Origin: Anseranas semipalmata
Taxonomy: Eukaryota; Chordata; Aves; Anseriformes; Anseranatidae
DNA length: 64,000 bases
NCBI GenBank assembly: GCA_013399115.1
Contig: VXAA01005212.1
Location: 194,549-258,548, forward strand
Reading direction: 5' to 3'
Below are positions 48,001 through 60,279 of the stretch, one piece after another. Both the position numbers and the translations under genes were made by a program. The stretch's first letter is position 1. The number at the start of each line of letters is the position of its first letter. A model generated the notes under the pieces. The model did not search any database. It was not told the DNA's origin and saw only the letters and a program-made list of their open reading frames with translations.

Positions 48001-51000
48001 ATTTTCCTTCTAGTGACACACAAGGCCAACCGTGAGGGCTGAAGAGCTGTGGACATAAGGGTCTCCAGTGTTTCAGAAAGATTCACTTGGGAGAAGAGAG
48101 GCAGCTCAAAGTGATCTGCATCCTCAGCTGCCATCTCTGTACTTTACCACTGTCTCAATACTTCCCGATTAGCCAATATACTTAAATATTCAACTCTTTA
48201 AGCATCAATTCTGCACCAGCGATTAAAATATCATCTCCCCTTTACCTCAAAGCACAGTAAGTACAAACACAGTGCTAGAGCTACGTAAGGCAACCTTTTA
48301 TGCCACATTTCCTTTTTAGATCAACCATACTGGATTCTCCTGCACTCACAGGGGAGATTTTTTCCAACACCAAATCCAGAAATGTCTACTTATGTGCAGA
48401 AATACAAATTATGCAATGAATTCTCCGATTCAGGTCCCCTAGACACATAGGGGGGTTTGACTTGGCATGCGTTCTCCTCAAATTCAGCCCACAAGCACTG
48501 CAGGTTTTTATAGTTTCGCCATCCCTCTGACCATGCAACTTGTGGCAGCCCAGCAAATGAGCACCTAGCTGCGAGCCAAGAAGCAGTTGCTGGAAATTTT
48601 TAAGCGTTCGCTTGAACTGCATGCTAGTCCCCACCTTTTTCTGCACCTTCAGGAGATGCCTGTAGGAAGCTGACTACCGATACACATACAGCCACAGCAA
48701 GGCTGGAGATGTTTAACCATCCATTTTACCCGATTATTCAGATGCAGCAACCAAGCAAGCACCATTAAAACCACAGGGTCACACGTCTGGGGGAAAGTTG
48801 AAGCTTGGAAGCAGACCTGCCTGTAGCAGGCCACTAAAGGAATAAAACATGCCACACCAACCGCACAGGGCGGACACCATCACAGCAGAAAGATACATCA
48901 CCTAGTTAAAGGCTTGTTCCTCACACCGAGCATCATCCTGAGCTCTTCCGAGGGGAAACTCGGCTGCAGTTCAGTGCACCTGTGTTCAACAGCCCTAGTG
49001 AATGTCAGTGCTCCCTCCCTCTTTATGGGATCTTGGAGACCACCCCCGCGCCCTAAGTGAACAGCACCCAGCAGAGAGCCCTGCTCTTGCAGCACCCTGC
49101 GTCAGGGCACCCCAGCAGAAATAAGCACCAGGAGCTGAAGATGAAGGAAGTTTGCAAGATGAAGCAGTGATGGCCCACGGCAAAGACAGTTCCCCCAAAG
49201 CCTGATCTAACTCCCGTGCCAGCCTTAAAAACCATTGCCAAATAGGTCTGGGCAGGACAACAGCGAGTCATCAAAACCACATGTTGTGCAGAAGGATGAT
49301 TTTTCCGTTTTCAGCTGAAAAATGAAACTGAAACCACCTGTTGGGCACACCTGTAACAAAGCTTGCATTTTAGTATTTCAAACTTACATTTGTTTATTTA
49401 TTTTTTTTAATCTCTCATAATTCCCCATGAAACGTGGCTCAACCCCCCTTAGAAGATAACTTCAGCATCCAAAGGGTAGAGCTACACCAGGACAGGGCCT
49501 TTGTGTGTCCCTTCCTATCAATGAGCAGTCACCAGAAAATTGAGTATTTTGCAGAGCAATTCCTCACTGACCCAGGAGAGAACAAAGGCTCGTCTGCGGG
49601 CGGCAAGTGCAGGTTGTGGCTGTAGAAGCTTGCAGCCTCCTTTGACTGCCAATGTAACACGACCTTTATGGCAAGTCAGGGGTCAGGCTGGGTAAATCAA
49701 GAGGAAAAAAATGCCCCTATTGTTCCTGATGCAATACTTGAGAGGGAGGTTTGACATCCCCAAACTCAGAGCTTTAGGCCAAGGGGAGACCGGGTCCAGC
49801 CCTGATTTCCACTCAACTTTTAACTGTCGCAAACACACAACAACCTTCCTATGGTGACAACGCACTTCTTCAGCAAGGACAAGGGCACCTGCAATGGCCT
49901 TTGGTTGCTCCAGGAGGAGCCCAATGTGCTCTGGGTGCATTTCCATCCACCCCCCTGGATATGTGAGTGTACGGGGCACACGCCTCTGGGGGCATTGCCC
50001 CTTCTCGTGCAATGTTCAAAGTATCTGGGCTCATGCTCTCGCTCAGGTTTACCAGAGGGTGGACTACAGGATTAGTCTGGACGTAGTCCATATATGAGCA
50101 GCTGCCAGCTTGTCACGTGCGCTGTGACTCGATTCAGACGGGGGCTCTACATCCCTCCAGCTTTGCACCTACTTTAAGTCTTGGCATCACTTCACGGTTT
50201 CCATCAAGTCCCCAGGGGATTAACTCGACATGAGGCCAATGAAATCACCAGATCAGGTTTCAGCCTGGTCTACTGACTGTCTTCTGCTGCCCTGCACCTG
50301 CAGAAGCGTGCTAACATTTTGAGGGAAGAGCCATTGGTGCAATTCTACCTTATACAAAAATTATGCAGGAACTATATATAAAACCCTGAGGCCAAGAGAA
50401 ATGCATAAACATGATGTATTCAGCATTACTCGGTAGAGAGGGATTTTTGTATATTAACTTATTCCCATCCAAGGGAACAGCATTTTTGGCATCAGTGGTG
50501 CCCTGAGCAGGTATTTCAAAGCGAAACACAGCCAGGGCAGCCCTTTTGCAGCCATTCCTGCTGGCAGGAGAGGCTGGCTCACTTCACCACCAGCTTCCTG
50601 CACCTCCTCGGCCAGGCACGGACGATGCGATCTGCAAGGCGATTCAGCACAGGATCTTCAACACCCTCATGTGTGAGATGGGACGCTAGCACACGAAAGG
50701 GCCAGGCAAGTATAACCAGTGGTGTGGGTTCTTGGACAGAAAAATTCTAAAACTCTACCTGAATTTTGGAACTTCAAAAATGTGTTTTGAAAAGTGATGA
50801 TAAGTCAAACAGGATTTGCGTAGACACCGTGAGAGGTGAGAACAGGCTCTAAAAACAATCTTACGCGGTTGAATTTTAAGCACTCCAGTCAGATCCTTTT
50901 GGCATTACAGTGACAATCTTGGCATCGTCACTCCCACAGTTGTCTGCGATCAACAGTTGTCACATTTGAGCCTCCTTGTGTGCATTAATACCCAGGTCCT

Positions 51001-51450
51001 GCCTGACACCCCACCGAGGCTGCAGATGAGACCGTGGAGTAGGCTCGGAGACGTTTGGCAGGACAAATTTCAGTCATTCCTTGTCCTTCACCCCTGACCA
51101 TCACAATTTTCTTCCTAGACTGAGTAATCTTTTCCATTTGCTCTGCTTTTCTCTGACAGCACTGTTAGCACTATCAGAAATAACAGCAGTAGGTCAGACA
51201 GCAGTGTCCTACTGACATCCTTTTAGTCCCTGATTGCCACAACTGTGCGTGCACCAGCTTTTCCTAGTGCTGCAGCCCCCAGGAATATTTAGCCTCTTCA
51301 GTTGGAAACTAAAAGTCTGAACCTACAAAGAAAAGCCAGACAGGGCAAGAGGCTCCCGTTCTCATTTGATATGTATGGTCAATAGGAGAAAAAGCAGAAT
51401 GTGAATCAATAACATATTCAAAGGACAGGATTAGCTGTAATGGAATAAGA
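45031..51450. other. unique non-coding sequence
   Basis: I recognise no gene, RNA gene or repeat family. Frames are 60-126 codons and overlap on both strands. AT-rich parts near 47780-47880, 48150-48260 and 49370-49420 are unremarkable. The G/A-rich run at 46760-46805 is simple purine-rich sequence. Confidence 0.55.
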
Positions 51451-51460
51451 GAATAACAAT

Positions 51461-51600
51461 CCAGGGAAATTCATAGAGAAGTACTTTCCCATCCCAGGGA
51501 AGGATACTTGCCAATGTCACAGACTGCTGCTGGCAGAGCTGGGACTCAAAAACAGACTCTTGGCGAAATCTGCCTTAACCACAAGGCAGTTCTTGTCTCT
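51461..51600 (+). mobile_element. ancient MIR-type SINE relic
   Basis: Reading the plus strand, CTTGCCAATGTCACAGACTG is followed by TGGCAGAGCTGGGACTCAAA, ACAGACTCTTGG and then TGCCTTAACCACAAGGCAG. This is the order of the 3' half of the MIR consensus (CTTGCCCAAGGTCACACAG, GGCAGAGCTGGGATTCGAA, CAGGTCT, CTCTTAACCAC). The piece in front, GGGAAATTCATAGAGAAG, resembles GAAACTGAGGCACAGAGAGG. A short insertion of about 20 bases separates the two parts. It is old, diverged and non-coding. MIRs are tRNA-derived SINEs mobilised by L2 LINEs in early amniotes. Confidence 0.65.
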
Positions 51601-51609
51601 CGAACATCA

Positions 51610-53050
51610 GCGTGAGTAGTTTGTATTTTATCTCAGTTGGAAGCCTTCAGTAAGTTGGGGCAACAGGGACATCACATTCCACCTTTACATTGCATTTAGA
51701 AAGCCATATCCTTTTATCGGCGAGGGGAGCAGAGGAGGCCAAGGAAGGTACGTCTGCTTGCCACATTAAGATAAAACAAACTGCTGCAGAGCTCTTTTCT
51801 GCTACCTTATGGTTGATGACTTCGACTTTCCAAAAACAAAAAAAAAGAAGGTATTTTGCTGAGAATCCCCATGTTTTCACAGATCTTTGTTGGAGGTTTT
51901 TAGAGGCTTAACTGCCAAAGCAACCCCCTGTCACTGGTACTCCCGTGCCACTAGCTTGGGTATCTCAGCACAGACCAAAAAAGAAATCGAGGCAGCCTTA
52001 AAGGAAACACAACAGTGGAAAAACCTAGAACAACACATGCTCAAGGAACTTTTTCTCAGCCACTTTCAGCTCATTGAAGGGTGGCTTAGCCCAAGAAGTA
52101 CAAGACCTTCCAAGGCAGAAGATGGGTGGTTTCCATTCCTGTCCATTTTCTAAGGTACCAGTTTACCCCCAAGCAACCCAAATTTGGCTGAGCTCTTAGT
52201 TTTGCAGAGCCCTTGACTTGCTGTACCCTGGGGAAATCTCCCAGACTTCTGTTTTCATGATTACAGCCTGACCTTTGAGACTTCCTTGCCTTCTTCCTCA
52301 GACCCCTGGAGCTGTGGTCATATCTTGAAACTACTTCCAATAGTGTCCTGAAAAAGTGGCAGGATTTCAGTTCCATCCTGTCGCTAATAGAGTAAGACCT
52401 TGAAATCCCAGGCTCCAAGTTGTAACAGTCATTGGAAAAACAAGCAGGATTTCTGTTAGATCAACAGCACAAGCTATCATCAAACTGAATATTCACAATA
52501 CTATCCTTGCTTTTCTTCCCACACTGCCTTCTTCTTCCATGAAATAGCTTATGTTGGTATTTGAAGCATTGGAACACCTTTGCCAAATGTCCTATGTTGT
52601 GTCTGCAGCCAACTCCCTATGCCTGGTGGCACGAGCCCTGAAAAACTGCCTTCTGTGCTCACTCCAGCCAAAGCCAGAGAATAGGAGACTACTTGATAAC
52701 TGAAGAGGTTCTGACCTAACATATGGAAAAGATCTTGCTACAGCCTTGCTCTTCCATTTGTTATTCATATAACAAAAACAGTTCCTAGACCTAGAGATTA
52801 CAAACTCTCTCTGGGTTTGCTCTGCACTACAGCACGTTACTTTCTATTGCTCAGAGTGTGCCAAAGGGAGGACCTTGGAGGAAATGGAAGAGGGCTGTTT
52901 ATCCAGTTGACAGACTGGTTGTCTGACCAAGCTAATCCACTCCAGCCCAGTGGACCTTCATGCTAAACACAGAATCGCTTTAGTTCTTTACCAGATCATT
53001 TGAACTCATTGACAGGTCAATAACTTATGTAGCGGTAACAACTGGGGAAG
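51610..53050. other. unique non-coding sequence
   Basis: No gene or repeat was recognised. Short frames (up to 110 codons, minus, 52086-52418) are unremarkable. The sequence is moderately AT-rich. Confidence 0.55.
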
Positions 53051-53053
53051 AAA

Positions 53054-53840
53054 AATCACAGAACCACTGAGGTCAGAAGGGTGCTCTGCAGATCATCTAG
53101 CCCAAACGTTCTGCTCAGAGCAGGGTCACAAAGCGCAGGTTGCTCAGGATCATATCCAGTAGGGTTATGAATATCTCCAAGGGCAGAGACTCCACAATCT
53201 CCCTTAGCAACCTATGTCAGTGTTTGACCTCCCTCACAGAGTTTTTCTTACGTTTAAATGGAATTTGCTGTGTTTCAGTTTGTGCCCATTGATAACTCTC
53301 CCACTACCCCAAGCCTTCCCTTCTCCAGACTAAACAACTCCAGCTCTCTCAGCCCCTCCGCATATGCTAGCTGATCCAATCTCTTAATCATCATCTCATC
53401 ATCACCCTTCATTTGGCTCATTCTAGTATGTCCATGTCTCTCCTGCACTGGGAGCACAGCTGTATTGCACCAGTGCTGAGCGGAGGGGAAGGCTCATCGC
53501 CCTCCGCCTGCTGGCAATGCTCCTCCTAACGCAGCCCAGGATGCCAGTGGCCTTCTTTGCCACGAGGCTGCTGGTCCTGCTGGCTCCTGTTCAATTTGGT
53601 GTCCACCAGGACCCCAAGGTCCTTCCTCCCCCAGCTGCTTGCCAGCTGGCTGTTCCCCAGCCTGTAGTGGTCCCTGGGGTTGTTCCTCCCCACGTTCATG
53701 ATTTTGCATTTCCTTTTGCTGACCTGCAGGAGGTTCCTGTCAGCCCATTTCTCCAGCCTGTTGCTGTCCCTCTGGATGGCAGCATGGCTCTCTGGTGTAT
53801 CAGCCATTCCTCCCACATCTGTATCACCTGGGTTTTGTAT
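53054..53840 (-). mobile_element. 5'-truncated CR1 LINE with decayed reverse-transcriptase tail
   Basis: The copy lies on the minus strand, with its 3' end at about 53054 (GGTTCTGTGATT when read on the minus strand, the typical CR1 terminal word). The minus-strand frame at 53526-53816 encodes GGMADTPESHAAIQRDSNRL, then LEKWADRNLLQVSKRKCKIM and DLGVLVDTKLN, the known C-terminal part of the CR1 reverse transcriptase. A second piece at 53275-53457 has MIKRLDQLAYAEGLRELELF and SLEKGRLG in another frame, so the frame is broken between the two. The catalytic FADD box expected just before DT-x-x-GG is eroded to residues N-P-G-D. The 5' end is missing beyond about 53840, as is usual for CR1. CR1 elements lack target-site duplications, and none is seen. 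The copy is dead. Confidence 0.93.
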
Positions 53841-53849
53841 CTAGGACTT

Positions 53850-55550
53850 CATCTGAAGGATATCAATTAAAGTATTTGTACAAAGACAGAGATTATTAAA
53901 ATTTATTTTTGCCATCTTCACCAATTATATGATTTTACATGATCTCACACAGCTGTGCCTGAAGCCTAGAGATGTGCATGCACAAACTTCACCTGTGCAT
54001 GACCAACTCGTAGCTCAAAGATCTGATATCCAACATCCAAGCTCATGCAATCCATGCTGGAAAAGGGAGAATCCTAATAAGTGACAATGATATGCATCCT
54101 ATCCAGTCATTCCTTCCTTCTTTTATTTTATTTGTCTGGCAAATTAAAGTTATAGAATTAAAAACTAGCAGCTGCAACTCAGAGAGGCCAATATCCTCTG
54201 TGGATGACTCATCCTCTTGTGGGTTTTTCTGGGATGTGTTCCTGAGGAAATGAAAACATGCTAGTGTCTTTTTTTCTCTTGCTTCCTTACACAACACACT
54301 TACTGTTCTCCGGCTTAGACACTGGTGCACATCTCTGTGGCTCCTCTCTGTGTCAGGCTACACATGCTGCCTGATCTTCCATATCACGTAGGCAATGGGA
54401 CTCCAAGAAGAAGTAGCAGTGTTGTCATATCATGCCTGCTTCTGCCTCTGGTATGTTATGACCAAGAAGGATGAAAATACCCCTGAGAAGGGCAGAGACT
54501 GAAATGAGAGTAAGGGAGAGAAATGAAAGAAAGCATGGCTCTGATGAGAGAGACCACGTGCTGTTACAGCTAAGTGATGACAGCCAAGTGCTGTTTGATT
54601 TTTAGTGGAAGAGCACTGGGCACAGCCCACGCCATGTATTACATGGCCCTGCAAGACCAGGAGAAACCAAATTGAGGAAGTCAAGCTGTGCTTGCAAAGT
54701 CTTGGTTCCAGTCACTTCGTAACACACTTCCTCATGGTGCCCTGCTTTCCAGGTGCCACAATATGCACCGAGGGCTGATGAGAGCTGCAAGAAGCCTGAC
54801 CTCCTCCAAGTCGCCTTGAGGTGAGGGTGAAGAGCACAGCCAGGGGCTGGGGCCACTGGAGCAGTATGCCAAAAGGGATGGGGCACTGGGGAGGCAAACC
54901 CCATGCAATGATGTGAACTCCTCTGGCCAGCTAAGCTGAAGGATTAAAGAACCACAAGGTGAGGGGTTTTACCTGCAGTAAACTGATGAATCAGTACGCA
55001 GGAGTCCCAGTCCTCTCCCTTTATCCCTAGACTGTGCTGGGATTTCAGAGCTTCGGCCAGTTGGAAGGAGCTGTTTTGCCCCAGAGGTTCTCCTGCACTC
55101 CAGTACAGCTTTTGATGAACTTTACATCAAGTCCTGGTGTCTCGGTACTGATGTAGGCCTAGGTCTCTGAGCTTAACGTGCTGGACATTGAAAGGAGCTG
55201 ACGTGCTGAGCTTTTCTCGTGTTCTATATTTTTATGTGCTTTTGGGACTTCTGCTCTAAAATGCTTCCCTTTAATTTCCATTTAATTTCCTTAAAATTGG
55301 CACTGGAGCTGTTGATATCTCTGACACGTGTCAAATGCATCCTTTTCTCTGCTCTTTCTCCCCCACTACACAGTACGTATAACAGATATAAAAAGAGGTT
55401 TTCAGCTTGGCACTTCGTTACCCTCCTCCACACTTTTTCTGAGCACTCATCCCATTTTTTTTTAAATAATAAAAAAAACTAACATAGTGCACCTAATTGA
55501 ACATATAATTGTTTCATGTAGAGTTTCCCCAGAGAATTATATGATCTCAA
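53850..55550. other. unique non-coding sequence
   Basis: No gene or repeat was recognised. Frames of up to 100 codons (minus, 54602-54904) have no domain. The last 150 bases are AT-rich, with a T/A-rich run near 55455-55480. Confidence 0.55.
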
Positions 55551-55553
55551 CCT

Positions 55554-55777
55554 GTCTTCCTTAGGCAGCATATAATCATGCAATCTACTGGTTGTTTCTC
55601 TTCTTTTTTTTTTTTTCCTCCAATACTTGTAACAAGTTTTCCACCTTGTCTAGACGTTTCTGACANGTTTTCCTTAGGAAGATTATAATATTGAATTCTA
55701 CTGTTTGTTCTTTTTCTTTTTTTTTTTTCCTCCAATACTTGTAACAAGTTTTCCACCTTGTCTAGACGTTTCTGACA
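55554..55777. repeat. two-copy tandem duplication containing an N
   Basis: A unit of about 112 bases occurs twice: 55554-55665 and 55667-55777, separated by one N at 55666. The 3' half of each copy, from the T-run through CCTCCAATACTTGTAACAAG to CTAGACGTTTCTGACA, is identical. The 5' halves (CCTTAGGCAGCATATAATC against CCTTAGGAAGATTATAATA) differ at several positions. The N sits exactly at the junction. The unit matches no repeat family I know. It may be a genuine local duplication or a stitching error in the assembly. Confidence 0.9.
55666..55666. other. unresolved base (N) at duplication junction
   Basis: A single N between the two copies of the 112-base tandem duplication. Its position suggests a consensus join and not a random miscall. 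Confidence 0.95.
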
Positions 55778-55779
55778 TA

Positions 55780-58200
55780 CGTTGCCTAATCTTCAGCAGC
55801 TGCAGCAGCTCTGCTCTTTCCAAACCCAGGTCCAGCATCTCCTACCATCTCCTATCCACAGCTACTCCTACCCCTTCCAGCCATGTCTTTTGTCTCAACA
55901 GAGGGATTTTTATTTTTTATTTTGAACACTGGGACTGTTACCCCATTAGGGTGAAGGCTCTCTCTTAATGGGAAAACACCCACAATGACCAAAATTGGCC
56001 GTCTTTGACAAGCAGTGGCTCTGAATGCTACAGTAATTGCTGTTAATGGGTAGGTATGATCAGAATTTTTCCATTGCAGTAGGATTCAACAGGAAAAGTA
56101 CGACTGCCACCTTTTTTTTTCTATTTTGTTTTAAGAAAAAATGACAGTATTTCCATCCAAAAACTCTTTGTACATGGAAAGATGGCTGTGATATTTCTCG
56201 GAAATCGTGGCTTGCCTGCCTTGCCTTTCCATTGCCTCTCTCTCACCAGCCTACATCCCCCGTTGATACAGAACAGCTGGAGCTCTGTAAACCACAGCCT
56301 GCCCACCATGGGAAGGGCTGAGACAATACAGCACCATGCTGGCTGACCAAAGGTTCCCCCCAGATTCCCACTGAGCACTGCAGCAGTGTTTCAAGCTCCC
56401 ACCAGAGGCCTGGACAGCACGCTACTACTGGAAAAGCTCCGTTTTCTGTCAGCAAAAAGCCCTGCCGTCCCAACCCCAGTCTGAGGGAGTCCAGTCCTTC
56501 AGCTAATGCTGAGACAGAGGTTAAGCATTGCTCGAGTCTGGCCGGAATCTCCTCTCCCCTAGCTTGTGCACAGCTTCTACAAGGGCACAGAGAGCAGAAT
56601 GCAAGATCATTTGCAATCATATATTGGAAAAGTGTAAACAAAATTACCTTGGAATGGGTTCTCATCCCTTCAGCTCTAGCTTTTTGCCAGCCACCTAGCA
56701 AATATGTTCCCTGGCAGGAATGTTTGCTGAGACAATAAATCACATTTTTTAGACCTTTGTACAAGGTAGCATTGAAGTATGTAGTGGTGAGTATTTACCT
56801 CTCCAACCCGATCATCAGAACTGCCCTCATCCACTTGGAGATTAGAAACATACCAGGTAGCTGAGGTGTCCGAACAGCGAAACTTTGAATCCAAGCAACA
56901 GAGCCGAAGATTGTGCTTACACGCTGAATGTCCCAAGTCCCTGCACCTTGCAAAGCAACTGCAGAGCCCTGGGGCACTCCAGAAAGGAAGAAATAGTTTG
57001 AAACCAGGTTCAGTTGCACCCAGGTTTCCTCACAAGCCATACATCCCATTCCCACTGCACACATCCTCAGCTGCCCTCGCACAGCTGTGCGAGGCCCTGC
57101 AGAAAGCAGGGGGTTGCTCTCTTCTGGTCCACTCTAAGGGATGGGGTCGACATAGCCCAAGGCCATTCGGTGAGTCAGACCTACCGTGTGTTTCCTAATC
57201 TAGCCAGACACTGATACTTGCAACCCATTCACAAATTCACAGCAGCCTCCACCAGCAACATTTCTAACAGTCCCAAACATTCAAAATTCATAAGCAAGAA
57301 ACCTTAAAAAGAAAACTTTTTTTTTTTTTGTAAATATGGTTTTGTTTCTCTTTATTTCCTTTATTTTCTTTTTATATTGAATTTTGGAGACTTCAAGGAC
57401 TGCATTTAGCAGGTTCTTTCAGCAACTGCATTGTACTTTGAAAAAAGGACAATCCCTTGATCCAGGACCGCTCAATGAAACGCAGCGTTACATTGCAACA
57501 GGCTGCTGTAACCCTGATACGTATCGCATTTGCAGCACTTGTGAAGAGATGAATCACTTCTCCATAATGATCCATGGGACCCTGAAGTAGCTGCTAGAGA
57601 ACAGCGGGCTGAACTTGTACGTCTGTCACAGCACTTCCAGGTGGCTCCAGCGACGTGCTCTGCTCTCCGAAGTCCAGAGCAGGGCACATCAGACGGTCCT
57701 GGGTGCCAGGAGACCCGGCCGCTTGACTCCTCCGCTGACTCATTCACCAGTTCCTGGTAAGTCACTAGAAATGACTCATTTCACCCCCCGCAGAATGGCT
57801 GCAAGGGTTACCCCTTTGGGGCAGAAGCTCCCCAACCCACGGTTGGGACTCCACAAACGCCATACCAGCACTCCTGATTAGCAGCGCTGTTCTCATAGCA
57901 GGACCTTGGCACTGACAAGAGCAAAGCAACTCCCGCAGTGCCGGGGAAACTAGCTGAAGCCCCCCTCCTAGTTTAGATGCCACAGGGAGCTCACAAAGCA
58001 GCAAAACACCGTGATTCCTTGGTGCCGATCTTCCTTTTGATAAACATCAGTTGGAACTGATTTTAAGGCCTGTTGGAGGATCTCCACTTTCTCCATTCTT
58101 TGGAAAAATTTCTGTGCGGCAGCCTCTGGTGAATTCCTCCCCTCTCATCCTGGGTGAAAAACCACTGGGTTGTATCCTGATTAACAGGACTTAGGAAACC
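55780..58200. other. unique non-coding sequence
   Basis: I recognise no gene. Frames of up to 173 codons (minus, 56243-56764) overlap others in different phases and have no domain. A T11 run near 57319 and T-rich sequence at 57340-57380 are simple sequence. Confidence 0.55.
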
Positions 58201-58224
58201 TGGGCTCGTACCTTAATTAGTCCC

Positions 58225-58325
58225 CAGCATCAGAGCTGCACCTTTCCATGGAGCTCAGCAGGGGCTGTTCTGTGATGGAAGTCAGTGGGAACTCACCAGA
58301 GCAGGACCCAGAACCTCCAGTGGCC
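58225..58325 (+). repeat. possible ancient amniote repeat remnant
   Basis: The words GATGGAAGTCAGTGGGAACT and CAGAGCAGGACCCAG follow the order of a motif common in reptile and bird interspersed repeats (GAAGTCAATGGGA ... GAGCAGGATCAGGCCC). GGAGCTCAGCAGGGGC lies upstream. The match is short and from memory, so the family is not named. Confidence 0.3.
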
Positions 58326-58489
58326 TGAAGCAACGCGTGGATCAGACGAGCGAAGGGAGAAGCCAGACTAGATGAACAAAGGCACAAAACCAACACAGTT
58401 TATCACGACCTGCTGCATACCCAGTGCTAACCATGACCAACAATCTCCACTACCAGCCCATCTGCAATAGGAAAGTGCTCTGTTTTCCT

Positions 58490-58750
58490 AATAATGTCCT
58501 CTGTGAATGTTACTTCCTCAGCTGGCAGATCCAATCTGCCAGAACATTAATGAGAAACTAACGAAGAGCGCCAGGCTAATACAGAAGCAGTAATGAAGAT
58601 TAATCTCTCCCCAGAGAGGATGACATGCCTTCTCAGAGACCTAGTGCACCACAACAATATTTGGAGGGTCAAAATTAGGTCAATGAAAGCTAATTAATAG
58701 CAAACCTCTCTTTTGTTCTTAATTATGGAGCAGTGCATAGGAATTTCAAA
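58490..58750. promoter_or_regulatory. candidate conserved non-coding element with TAATTA cores
   Basis: The patch has AACATTAATGAG, GAAGATTAATCTC, AAAGCTAATTAATAGC (58690-58698 core) and CTTAATTATGGAG (58719-58726 core), all within 200 bases, with GGTCAATGAAAG between. No repeat or credible frame is present. Such dense homeodomain-type cores in an AT-rich stretch without simple repeats are typical of deeply conserved enhancers. Judged by eye. Confidence 0.35.
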
Positions 58751-58759
58751 CAAGCCGCT

Positions 58760-60030
58760 CATTCCATTCTAGCCACTGCATTCCCAAGCCAGGACCTGTA
58801 AGCCATGCAACAATTCGATGGCACATCTGGGCGCAGGTCTCTCAATGGGAAACCAACAGAGCCAGAGAGACTGGGGCTGCAACTATGGTAGCAACTCTGA
58901 GTCTTTGCTTCAGAAGATGCGTTGGTTGAGCTTCTGTATGTACCTTGTGTGAGGCAGGACCCTAACGAGTAACTCCTGTGCCCCAGGCCAGGCTGAGGTT
59001 CTTCTCTCCACAACAAGCTCCTGGCACCCTCTGGCAGCCTCTGGAGTTGGTTCTCCCAGGGTGCAATTCCCCACTGCATCAGCCTTGCCATTTGGGAATG
59101 TGACTGAGTTCCCAAGCCTGCTGCTGACTCCCACCGTAGCTTTATGTCACTTCAGTCCCCTCACCTTGACTCCTCGCCCAACACATGAAGGCACTTTGGT
59201 GGCTGAGGGTGCAGCGTCCCAGGTAACGCTACCATCTCCGGTGCTCGTGTGTCCACACTGCCTTGTGCAACAGCCTTCAAGACACAACTGCAGCAATAAC
59301 CATCACACGTTTGATGAGGATGCTACCATTCTTCCTTCATCTCCCCTGGGGAAATCCATAGGAAAAAAAAAAAAAAAAAACAGCAAATAATTCCTCTGGG
59401 CCATCTCTGTGCTGGAGGAGAAAGCTCCAAGTCTCGCTGCTCTAGATGAGCCACAAAGCAGCAAGCACTTAAGATTCCTGTCTTGCCTGGCTGGAGCCCA
59501 AATGGAAGCAAACCCTCTGCAGGCAGGACAGGCCTGCCAGCTCCACGATCCCACAGAAGGAAAACATGCTGGGTCTAAAGAAAATCAATGACTTTGCACA
59601 TGTCTTTGCAAGGCTGTATTCAGAGAGGTGACTGGCACTGAAATTGGCCTACTTACCACAAAAGCAGTGACAGTGCCACCGCTGCAGCGGGGGACAGACT
59701 GACTCCAGGCCTTGTTTCAGATCTTGTTTTCTAATTGGAGCAGGCTGTGCTGCCAGCAAGAAAACAGGATCCTTTACGAGATCAGACGTACACGTCTCCC
59801 ACCATGCTCTCAAAGGTGAGCCAGCAGTTCCATGGCAGCATTTAACTCCTGCCCAGCTGCACCCACAGCACCCATCCATGCACTCTCCCCAGGGAAGAAA
59901 GCGGGGGGAATCAATAGGCTGCAAAGATTTGCAGTGGCTGCTGCAGCCAGGGACACAGCAGCACATCCTGCAGAGAGAAGGAAGGATGTACCCATCTCCC
60001 ACTGACAGCAGAAGGACTTAGGCACCTAAT
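58760..60030. other. unique non-coding sequence
   Basis: No gene or interspersed repeat was recognised. An A18 run lies at 59363-59380. Frames of 109-118 codons on both strands lack domains. Confidence 0.55.
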
Positions 60031-60039
60031 TCTGATAAG

Positions 60040-60270
60040 CTCCTTTGAAAACCCTGCATTTCAACACTCAAAGGTCTGCTCTAATTAGCCAAATAATTGC
60101 CCATGTCATGTCTGTGCTCTTAAACGATTGGCAGTAGAGCTAACTTACACTGATTCACCTTCTTCTGACTCACAGTCATTTATTTGCACTATTTCCAGCA
60201 CTGGCAGTTAAAATAATGATACATGTTTTCCATACATTCACAAGAGAATTCATAAACTACCAAGAATACA
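60040..60270. promoter_or_regulatory. candidate conserved non-coding element
   Basis: It contains GCTCTAATTAGCCAAATAAT (60078-60097), CTTAAACGATTGGCAG and GGCAGTTAAAATAATGATAC. TAATTAG and ATAATTG cores lie within 20 bases of each other, and CGATTGG is CCAAT-like on the other strand. No open frame or repeat is present. Confidence 0.3.
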
Positions 60271-60279
60271 TGACTTCAT

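Noticed and set aside
53517..53870. 117-codon plus-strand frame
   Set aside because: It is the antisense shadow of the CR1 reverse-transcriptase segment on the minus strand.
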